Positions 57,813 through 64,000 of a stretch of DNA of 64,000 nt are shown here, piece after piece. Within the stretch, counting starts at the first letter, position 1; each line of letters starts with the position of its first letter. The notes under the pieces were generated by a model. It saw only the letters and a program-made list of their open reading frames with translations, was not told the origin of the DNA and ran no database searches. This DNA comes from Bittarella massiliensis (ex Durand et al. 2017) (GTDB lineage Bacteria; Bacillota; Clostridia; Oscillospirales; Ruminococcaceae). The stretch lies in contig NZ_LN908975.1 in NCBI RefSeq assembly GCF_001486165.1, positions 616,220 to 680,219 on the forward strand, given 5' to 3'. Made by a program: the position numbers and the translations under genes.

Positions 57813-59303
57813 CTACTGGTCCTCTTCCCCTTCCCCTTCAAAGAGGTCGATGGGGGACTCGGCCTTGAACTTGTTGACGGCGGCGGTGGCCTTGTTGATG
57901 GGCTGCAGGGTGCCGGGGCCGGCGACACAGCCGCCGACACAGGCCATCCCCTCCATCAGGTAGCCCTCGCGCTTGCCTGCCTTGGCGATGGCCAGCATCT
58001 TTTTGCAGTTGGCCAGGCCCTCGGCCCGGTCCATCTTGACCTCCACCTCGGGGTAGAGTTTGTGCACCCCGTTGGCGATGGCCCCGGCGACCCCGCCGGA
58101 GACGGCATAGCCCCGCCCCTCGGGGGCGGCGTCGGCGAAGGGCTCGCCCTCGATCTCGCCGAAGTCCACGTCCTTGGCGGCGAACATCCCCATCAGCTCT
58201 TCAAAGGTGATGACGTAGTCCACGTCGCTGCGGATGGTGCGGCGCATGGCCTCCAGCTTTTTGGCGGAGCAGGGGCCGATGAAGGCCACCTTGTGGTCCG
58301 GGTGGGTCTTTTTGACGTGGCGGGCGGTCTCCACCATGGGGGTGTAGGCCTGGGACAGGTACTGGGAGATCTCGGGGAACTCGTTTTTGGCCATGACCGA
58401 CCAGGCCGGGCAGCAGGAGGTAGCCAGGAAGCGGGCCTCCCCGGTGGCCACGTGCTTGGCGTAGTGGTGCACCTCTTCTACGGTGCCCCGGTCGGCGCCC
58501 CAGCCCACCTCCACCACGTCGGCAAAGCCGATGAGTTTGAGGGCGGCCTTCACCTTGTCGGGGGTGGCGGCCGGACCGAACTGGCCCACGAAGGAGGGGG
58601 CCACCTCGGCCACCACCGGCACCCCCTCTTTGAGGGCGGTGGCCAGCTGGAAGAGCTGGGACTTGTCGGTGATGGCGCCGAAGGGGCAGGAGACGATGCA
58701 CTGGCCGCAGGCCACGCACTTGTCGTAGTCGATCTTGGCGCGGCCCAGGTGGTCGCTGCCGATGGCCTTTACCCCGCAGGCGGCGGCGCAGGGGCGGTCG
58801 TACTTGACGATGGCGCTGTAGGGGCAGACCTCTTTGCAACGGCCGCACTTGAGGCACTTGTCCTGGTCGATGACCGTCCCCTCGGCGGTGAACTGGATGG
58901 CCGACACCGGGCAGACCGACACGCAGGGGTGGGCCAGGCAGTGGCGGCAGTTGTCGGTGACCATGTAGGAGGTCTCGGGGCAGGCGTTGCAGGCGAAGGG
59001 GATGACGTTGATCAGCGGCAGCTCGTAGGCCTGGTTGATGAGCATGTCGTCGCTGAGGCCCTTGGAGATGGGGGCGTTGTCGTTGATGTCGCGCAGGGGC
59101 AGGCCCATGGCCAGCCGCAGCCGCTCGCCGACGATGGCCCGCTCTTTGAAGACGCTGTCGCGGTATTGGGGGATCTCGCCCGAGATGATCTTGTAGGGCA
59201 GCTCCTCCACCTTTTCATGGCTCCACCCCTCAAAGGCGAGCCGGGCGATCTCGGTAAAGATCTGGCGGCGAATTTTGGTGACGGGTGTGTAAACTCCTCT
59301 CAC
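57813..59303 (-). CDS. [FeFe] hydrogenase, group B type
   Basis: 496 residues, GTG start after AGGAAG. N-terminal ferredoxin part with Cys sets CNACPE, CRHCLAHPCVSVCP, CLKCGRCKEVCP and CVACGQCIVSCP for several [4Fe-4S] clusters. Then the H-cluster domain with L1 FLATSCCPAWSVM, L2 FIGPCSAKKLEA and L3 EGMACVGGCVAGPG. The L1/L2 wording fits group B enzymes common in gut Clostridia. Likely couples ferredoxin to H2; not directly characterised. Operon with the ferredoxin-like gene upstream. Confidence 0.92.
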   Translation of the reverse strand: MRGVYTPVTKIRRQIFTEIARLAFEGWSHEKVEELPYKIISGEIPQYRDSVFKERAIVGERLRLAMGLPLRDINDNAPISKGLSDDMLINQAYELPLINVIPFACNACPETSYMVTDNCRHCLAHPCVSVCPVSAIQFTAEGTVIDQDKCLKCGRCKEVCPYSAIVKYDRPCAAACGVKAIGSDHLGRAKIDYDKCVACGQCIVSCPFGAITDKSQLFQLATALKEGVPVVAEVAPSFVGQFGPAATPDKVKAALKLIGFADVVEVGWGADRGTVEEVHHYAKHVATGEARFLATSCCPAWSVMAKNEFPEISQYLSQAYTPMVETARHVKKTHPDHKVAFIGPCSAKKLEAMRRTIRSDVDYVITFEELMGMFAAKDVDFGEIEGEPFADAAPEGRGYAVSGGVAGAIANGVHKLYPEVEVKMDRAEGLANCKKMLAIAKAGKREGYLMEGMACVGGCVAGPGTLQPINKATAAVNKFKAESPIDLFEGEGEEDQ

Positions 59304-59310
59304 GTTGCAA

Positions 59311-59574
59311 TCACTTCCTCACAATCGATAAAATGCGTGTCATGACCTCTTCGTTGGTGGCCTTTTCGATCTGCTGGCCGTCCACAAAGACCACCGGACA
59401 GACCTGGCTGTGGTCGTGCTCGGTGTGGCAGACCTGGGTCTCCACCTCGATCTTTACCCCGTGGCGCATCTCGTACTTGAGCTTTTTCAGGCTCTCCACC
59501 GACTCAATGATGTCCATGGCGCCATTCATGATGCACTGGGTGCAAACGCAGACGACCACACGGATGGATTTCAT
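59311..59574 (-). CDS. Thioredoxin-like [2Fe-2S] ferredoxin
   Basis: 87 residues from ATG 59574, with AAAGG 8 nt upstream (a GTG 9 nt earlier overlaps it). CVCTQCIMNGAMDIIESVES gives the first CxxxxC-type pair and VETQVCHTEHDHSQVCPVVF the second, as in NuoE-like thioredoxin-fold ferredoxins. First gene before the group B hydrogenase (7 bp apart); presumed electron carrier. Confidence 0.85.
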   Translation of the reverse strand: MKSIRVVVCVCTQCIMNGAMDIIESVESLKKLKYEMRHGVKIEVETQVCHTEHDHSQVCPVVFVDGQQIEKATNEEVMTRILSIVRK

Positions 59575-59843
59575 CGTTTTCACCTTTGTTCACTCCTGCT
59601 CTTATTTGGTTTGCGGTTGGGCTGTTTGATACCGAATTAACAATCTAATCTATTATACACTGGCCATACCGCCATTTCAATAGCATTTATCGACAGTTTT
59701 TCCACCCGATTTTGGCAGGAACGCGGCCTTTTCCCGCCCTGCGCAATCGTGTATAATGGATAAAATAGAGAAGCCATGCCCTCCCCCCCTGCCCGGCGGG
59801 GCGGCGGGGCCGGCATTTTGACGCGAGGAGGCGCAGAGAGACG

Positions 59844-60098
59844 ATGGTTACAGTGACAGTCTGTGTGGGCAGTTCCTGCCACATGAAGGGCTCCTACCAG
59901 GTCATCAAGACCTTTCAGGAAATCATCAAAGAGCGGGGGTTGGAGGACAAGGTGGCCCTCAAGGCCTCGTTTTGCATGGGGCGCTGTTTGGACGGCATCT
60001 CCATGCAGGTGGACGACGAGCCCATCTCCCATGTGGGGTTTGCCAACGCCAGCGACATTTTTTACCAGTACGTACTGCCCAAGGTAGAGGAGGAATGA
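59844..60098 (+). CDS. Thioredoxin-like [2Fe-2S] ferredoxin (second)
   Basis: 84 residues. VTVCVGSSCHMKGSYQVIKT and KASFCMGRCLDGISMQVDDE show the CxxxxC...CxxxC arrangement of NuoE/HydC-like ferredoxins. It is divergent from the minus-strand hydrogenase operon and 4 bp before the sensory hydrogenase, so probably its electron partner. Confidence 0.9.
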   Translation: MVTVTVCVGSSCHMKGSYQVIKTFQEIIKERGLEDKVALKASFCMGRCLDGISMQVDDEPISHVGFANASDIFYQYVLPKVEEE

Positions 60099-60102
60099 AA
60101 CG

Positions 60103-61809
60103 GTGAGCAGCATCATCAAACTCAACGAGGGAAACTGCCAAAACTGCTACAAGTGCATCCGGCACTGCCCCATCAAGGCCATCTCCTTTTCGGGCGGGAA
60201 GGTGCAAATCATCGAGGACGAGTGCGTCCTCTGCGGCACCTGCGTGGACGTCTGCCCGCAAAACGCCCGCTTCACCACCGACCACCGGCCCAAGGTGCTG
60301 GAGCTGCTGAAGGGGCCCGATCCGGTCTACGTGACCCTGGCCCCCTCTTACAAGAGCTACTTCACCGACCGCACCTTTGAGCAGCTCTCGGCCGCCCTCA
60401 AGGCCGTGGGCTTTGCCGGGGTGGAGGAGACCGCCGTGGGCGCCTACGAGACCTCCCGCGCCTACGCCCAGCTGATGGCCGCCGGCGAGATGGAGAACAT
60501 CATCGCCACGGCCTGCCCCTCGGTGGTGATGATGGTCGAGCGCCACTACCCGTCCATCGCCCAGTGGCTGGCCCCGGTCTACTCCCCCATGATGGCCCAC
60601 GCCAAGATGATGAAGGAGAAATACGGCCAGAACATCCACGTGATCTTCATCGGCCCCTGCCTGGCCAAGAAGGAGGAGGCCATGGACCCCCTGGCCGGGG
60701 GGGACGTGGACTACGCCCTGAGCTTCAACGCCCTGCGCGCCCTCATCGAGGGGGCCCCCCAGGAGGAGAGCGACGGGGAGGCGGTGGGCACCGCCCACCC
60801 GGTCAGCCGCCTCTACCCCAAGCCCAGCGGCATCCTCAAGAGCATCGAGCCGGAGAGCTACGGCCACTACCGCAAGGTCTGCGTCGACGGGGTGGAAAAC
60901 TGCATGGAGCTCTTCTCCTGGCTGGAGAGCGAGCACCCCACCGGCCTCTTCATCGAGGCCAACATGTGCGCCGGGGCCTGCCTGGGCGGCCCGGTGATGC
61001 GCCGGGAGGGCATCTCCAGCTTCCGCGGGCGGATGGAGATCGACGACCAGCCCAAGCCCCGGGATGCCCGGCCCGCCCCCTCGGCCGCCTGTGAGCTGGA
61101 TCACCTGCGGCTCTTCCGGGGGGCCCCCAAGGCCGAGCCCATCCCCACCGAGGAGGAGATCCGCGCCATCCTCGCCCAGATCGGTAAGACCAGCCCCGAG
61201 CAGGAGCTCAACTGCGGCGGCTGCGGCTACGAGACCTGCCGGGACAAGGCCATTGCCGTCTACCGGGGGAAGGCCGACGTCAACATGTGCCTGCCCTACC
61301 TGCGGGAGAAGGCGGAGAACATCTCCTCCACCGTCATTCAGCACTCCCCCAACGGCACCATCGCCCTCACCGAGGAGCTGGAGGTGCTGGACCTGAACCC
61401 CGCCGCCGAGGAGATGATGGGGCTGCGCCGGGAGAGCGCCGTCGGCCAGATCATCCCCGAGTTTTTCGGCGACGACACCTTTGACCGCGCCAGAGAGAGC
61501 GGCCGCCCGGCCATGAAGAACGAGGTGGTGGTGGGTGAGGGCGTCAGCGTGGAGGAGACGGTGATCTACATCCGCGAGAACCGGATGTTCATCGTCTTTA
61601 TGAAGGACATGACCGCCGAGAACGAGAACAAGAAAAAGCTGGAGGCCCTGCGGATGCACACCGTGGACACCGCCCAGAAGGTCATTGACAAGCAGATGCG
61701 GGTGGCCCAGGAGATCGCCTCCCTGCTGGGAGAGACCACCGCCGAGACCAAGGTGGCCCTCACCAGCCTGAAAAAGAGCATGGAACAGGGGGAGGACGGT
61801 GCCCTATGA
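60103..61809 (+). CDS. Sensory [FeFe] hydrogenase with PAS domain (group C, HydS-like)
   Basis: 568 residues. Two [4Fe-4S] motifs (CQNCYKCIRHCP, CVLCGTCVDVCP). The H-cluster domain has one-Cys L1 IIATACPSVVMMVE, L2 FIGPCLAKKEEA and L3 EANMCAGACLGGP. Next is a further Fe-S motif CGGCGYETC with NMCLPYLREK. Residues ~410-510 are a PAS domain (NGTIALTEELEVLDLNPAAE) and a helical tail ends the protein. Family members sense H2 and control catalytic hydrogenases. There is no kinase; the signal is probably passed to the phosphatase gene, which overlaps by 4 bp. Confidence 0.92.
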   Translation: MSSIIKLNEGNCQNCYKCIRHCPIKAISFSGGKVQIIEDECVLCGTCVDVCPQNARFTTDHRPKVLELLKGPDPVYVTLAPSYKSYFTDRTFEQLSAALKAVGFAGVEETAVGAYETSRAYAQLMAAGEMENIIATACPSVVMMVERHYPSIAQWLAPVYSPMMAHAKMMKEKYGQNIHVIFIGPCLAKKEEAMDPLAGGDVDYALSFNALRALIEGAPQEESDGEAVGTAHPVSRLYPKPSGILKSIEPESYGHYRKVCVDGVENCMELFSWLESEHPTGLFIEANMCAGACLGGPVMRREGISSFRGRMEIDDQPKPRDARPAPSAACELDHLRLFRGAPKAEPIPTEEEIRAILAQIGKTSPEQELNCGGCGYETCRDKAIAVYRGKADVNMCLPYLREKAENISSTVIQHSPNGTIALTEELEVLDLNPAAEEMMGLRRESAVGQIIPEFFGDDTFDRARESGRPAMKNEVVVGEGVSVEETVIYIRENRMFIVFMKDMTAENENKKKLEALRMHTVDTAQKVIDKQMRVAQEIASLLGETTAETKVALTSLKKSMEQGEDGAL

Positions 61810-62978
61810 AATTCTTTGCCGACGCCGCCTATGAGAGCATCAACCACTACGGCGAGGAGCTGTGCGGCGACAAGGTGGAGTTCATCCGCGACCAGGGGGG
61901 CGGCTTCTATGCCGTGCTGGCCGACGGGTTGGGCAGCGGGGTCAAGGCCAACATCCTCTCCACCCTCACCAGCAAGATCATCGCCACCATGATGGCCGAG
62001 GGGGCCAAGCTCACCGAGTGCGTCGAGACCATCGCCTCCACCCTGCCCAAGTGCTCTGAGCGGGGGCTGGCCTACTCCACCTTCACCATCGTCAAGGTCA
62101 AGCCCGACGGCTGGATCTACACCGCCGAGTTCGACAACCCCCTCATCATCTACTTTCGCGACGGCAAGCTGATGGAGCTGGAGCGGGAGGTGGTGGAGAT
62201 CGACGGGAAGATCATCTACACCTCCTCCTTCCAGGCCCAGGTGGACGACATGCTGGTGATGTTTTCCGACGGGGTGGTCCACGCCGGGGTCGGCTCCCTG
62301 CTGGACCTGGGCTGGCAGTACGACAACATCGTCAAGTACGCCGAGGAGGCCATGGAGAAGGACATCTCCCCCCGGGTGATGGCCAAGAAGATGGTCTCCA
62401 CCGTCAACACCCTGTACATGAACAAGCCGGGGGACGACTCCACCGTCTGCGCCATCCGCTTTCGGGAGGGGCGGGCGGTCACCGTGATGGTGGGCCCCCC
62501 CGCCAAGAAGGAGCTGGACGCCACGGTGGTCAACCGGCTGATGTACTCCAAGGGGCTGAAGGTGGTCTGCGGCGGCACCACCTCGCAGATCGTCAGCCGG
62601 GTCACCGGGCGGGAGCTGAAGGTGCTGCTGGACTACGACAACCCGGCCCTGCCGCCCACCGCCCTCCTCCCCGGGGTCGACCTGGTGACCGAGGGGGTGC
62701 TCACCCTGCGCAAGGCGCTGGAGAACATCCGCGAACTCAACGAGACCGGGGGGGAGCACGAGCTGATCAACTACAAGAAAAAAGACGGCGCCACCAAGCT
62801 GACGAGGGTGCTGATGGAGGAGTCCACCGAGGTGCACTTTCTGGTGGGGCAGGCCCTCAACGAGGCGCACCAGAACCCGGGGATGCCCGTCTCCCTGGGG
62901 CTGAAATTCAGCCTGATCGGCGAGCTGGCGGAGGAACTCCGCAAGACCGGCAAGCGGGTCACCATCGAGTATTTTTAA
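61806..62978 (+). CDS. PP2C/SpoIIE-type serine phosphatase
   Basis: 390 residues. GGGFYAVLADGLGSGVKANI and LVMFSDGVVHAGVGSLLDLG plus PGDDSTVCAIRF are the PPM metal-binding motifs. Residues ~225-390 form an extra domain of unknown function (LKVVCGGTTSQIVSRVTGRE). Co-translated with the sensory hydrogenase, as known for such gene pairs, so it likely converts H2 sensing into protein dephosphorylation. The target is not in view. Confidence 0.9.
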   Translation: MKFFADAAYESINHYGEELCGDKVEFIRDQGGGFYAVLADGLGSGVKANILSTLTSKIIATMMAEGAKLTECVETIASTLPKCSERGLAYSTFTIVKVKPDGWIYTAEFDNPLIIYFRDGKLMELEREVVEIDGKIIYTSSFQAQVDDMLVMFSDGVVHAGVGSLLDLGWQYDNIVKYAEEAMEKDISPRVMAKKMVSTVNTLYMNKPGDDSTVCAIRFREGRAVTVMVGPPAKKELDATVVNRLMYSKGLKVVCGGTTSQIVSRVTGRELKVLLDYDNPALPPTALLPGVDLVTEGVLTLRKALENIRELNETGGEHELINYKKKDGATKLTRVLMEESTEVHFLVGQALNEAHQNPGMPVSLGLKFSLIGELAEELRKTGKRVTIEYF

Positions 62979-62988
62979 GCGCCGGGAT

Positions 62989-63030
62989 GGGTGCGGCAGG
63001 GGCCATTGGGCCGCTGCCGCACCCTTTTTT
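62989..63030 (+). terminator. Terminator of the sensory-hydrogenase operon
   Basis: GGGTGCGGCAG / CTGCCGCACCC stem followed by T6. Confidence 0.9.
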
Positions 63031-63291
63031 GTGGCGTTGTTGCCCTGGCCGGGGGCGGCTTTGTTTTGGCGGAGGGGTTTCTGCGAGGGGGGACCGGGGG
63101 CGGCCTGCCATCGCCTGCGAGAGGGCGGGGACAGAGGTCTCTCCCCGTGTGGCCGCACGGCCCCCAACCGACATCTGGGGGTGGCCGGTGTTCGCTTCCC
63201 GGTGGGGCTGCGCGCGGGGCGGACCGGCTCCACCCTGGGGCCGAAACCGGGCGGGATCGCCCCTGCCGGCGGCGGTGGGGGAGCAGAGAGC
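63031..63291. other. Gene-free stretch
   Basis: G+C-rich DNA with open frames in all phases; no recognised protein, repeat or RNA. Confidence 0.5.
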
Positions 63292-63345
63292 AAAAGAGGA
63301 GAGCGGACGCACCCATATAGGGCGGCGTCCGCTCTCCTCTCTTTT
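63292..63345 (-). terminator. Terminator of the CarD-like gene
   Basis: Perfect 16-bp stem AGAGGAGAGCGGACGC with its complement; TTTT on the minus strand. Confidence 0.85.
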
Positions 63346-63362
63346 GACTTCCCGTCTATTTT

Positions 63363-63911
63363 TTACTGGGCGGCATCCCCGCTGGGGACGCCCTCAAACT
63401 CGTCCTGGATGGCGGTCTCGATCTCCTCAAAGGTGGTGCCGAGGGCGGTGGCCAGCTCTTCGCAGAGCAGTTCTTCCGCCCGCTTTTGGTACTGTAAGTC
63501 CACCTTGCCCGGCTTTTTGCCCTGGGAGAGGGTCTCCTCGCTCTTGGAGCGGATGGAGTAGATCAGCCGCGCCAGATCCTCGCAGTCGTGGGACTCGAAG
63601 AAGCTGTGATAGTGCTCGGCCAGGGTGCGCTGGTCCCGGTCGGCACAGGGTTCCGCCCGCAGTTGGGGCAGTTTTGCCAACAGGGCCAGCCCCTCCTCCC
63701 GGGTGATGATGGGCCGCATGAAGGCCCCGGCATCCACCGGGATGAAGATGGTGCCCGTGCCCCGCACAGGGGAGAGCTCGTAGTAGAGCCGCTCCTTGTC
63801 GGACACGGGGATGCCGACCGGCGGGCCCACCTTCTCCACCCGGCAGACGCCGGTGTTCTCGTAAACAACGTACTCCCCAATTGGCCAAGCGCCCCTCACC
63901 CCCCTTGCCAA
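63363..63911 (-). CDS. CarD/CdnL-family transcription regulator
   Basis: 182 residues; the start is uncertain (TTG 63911 or GTG 63899). N-terminal Tudor-like RNA-polymerase-interaction domain (PIGEYVVYENTGVCRVEKVG; YYELSPVRGTGTIFIPVDAG) and a helical C-terminal domain (LARLIYSIRSKSEETLSQGK) as in CarD/CdnL. Binds the RNA polymerase beta subunit and stabilises open promoters. Upstream DNA to the window end shows no further gene. Confidence 0.88.
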   Translation of the reverse strand: MARGVRGAWPIGEYVVYENTGVCRVEKVGPPVGIPVSDKERLYYELSPVRGTGTIFIPVDAGAFMRPIITREEGLALLAKLPQLRAEPCADRDQRTLAEHYHSFFESHDCEDLARLIYSIRSKSEETLSQGKKPGKVDLQYQKRAEELLCEELATALGTTFEEIETAIQDEFEGVPSGDAAQ

Positions 63912-64000
63912 AAAGGCCGCCGCCAGAGAGCAGCGGTCTTTTTTGGCGCTGGGAAAGCTGGCCTCGCCGCTCCCTCTTCCCCCGCAAACTGAATAAAGGA

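Overview
The window looks like a chromosomal segment of an anaerobic, spore-forming Clostridia-type Firmicute with high G+C (judged by eye), perhaps an Oscillospiraceae relative. Pointers are a T-box leader, a PerR/rubrerythrin operon, a PdaA-type cortex de-N-acetylase, two [FeFe] hydrogenases, LuxS, many GntR/Fur-type controls and Shine-Dalgarno-driven GTG/TTG starts. Genus and species cannot be fixed from the sequence alone.

Layout. 1-6810: a type I-C CRISPR-Cas operon on the minus strand (cas3, gap, cas5c, cas8c with an internal cas11c start, cas7, cas4, cas1 running off the left edge). The AT-rich 293-bp gap between cas3 and cas5c holds a divergently transcribed crRNA-like RNA. It has a perfect promoter, a repeat-like hairpin, an exact I-C 5' handle, a spacer and a terminator. 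Its seed matches, next to a TTC PAM, the leader of the cas5c operon. I read this as a Cas-autoregulating guide RNA of the CreR/CreA kind, the most interesting element here. 6980-21770: housekeeping and transport genes (lipoprotein, RarA-C-like protein, two ZIP transporters, C45 hydrolase, Na/Pi cotransporter, PdaA, dipeptidase, PerR, rubrerythrin, VanZ, GntR). 21795-26120: a T-box-controlled pair, a LeuA-like protein lacking the LeuA metal ligands and a TIM-barrel/acyl-CoA-synthetase fusion. 26198-37438: acetyltransferase, pentapeptide protein, YitT, a tiny secreted peptide, a Cys/Gly-rich repeat protein, AIM24-like protein, EamA exporter, hydroxyacid dehydrogenase, LCP protein and Ung. 38043-40139: a YtrA-type GntR/ABC operon.

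40312-46307: an SsuABC-like transporter whose binding-protein gene is separated from ATPase and permease by a 3.2-kb opposite-strand island (DUF3795, a heavily decayed I-C CRISPR array of about 14 units, an isoprenylcysteine-methyltransferase-like protein, TrmO-like). 47070-48117: luxS and ywlG. 48920-57183: nucleoside salvage, with a BMP-family binding lipoprotein, three paralogous nucleoside hydrolases, a cupin-like protein and a large wall-anchored protein. 57813-62978: a group B [FeFe] hydrogenase and thioredoxin-like ferredoxin, divergent from a second ferredoxin, a PAS-containing sensory [FeFe] hydrogenase and a PP2C/SpoIIE phosphatase. 63363-63911: a CarD-like regulator.

Intergenic DNA is unusually rich in repeats: a strict 37-bp tandem array, 67-bp and 56-58-bp tandem arrays, and three copies of a ~120-bp dispersed element with terminal inverted repeats. 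Long open frames across these regions are composition artefacts.
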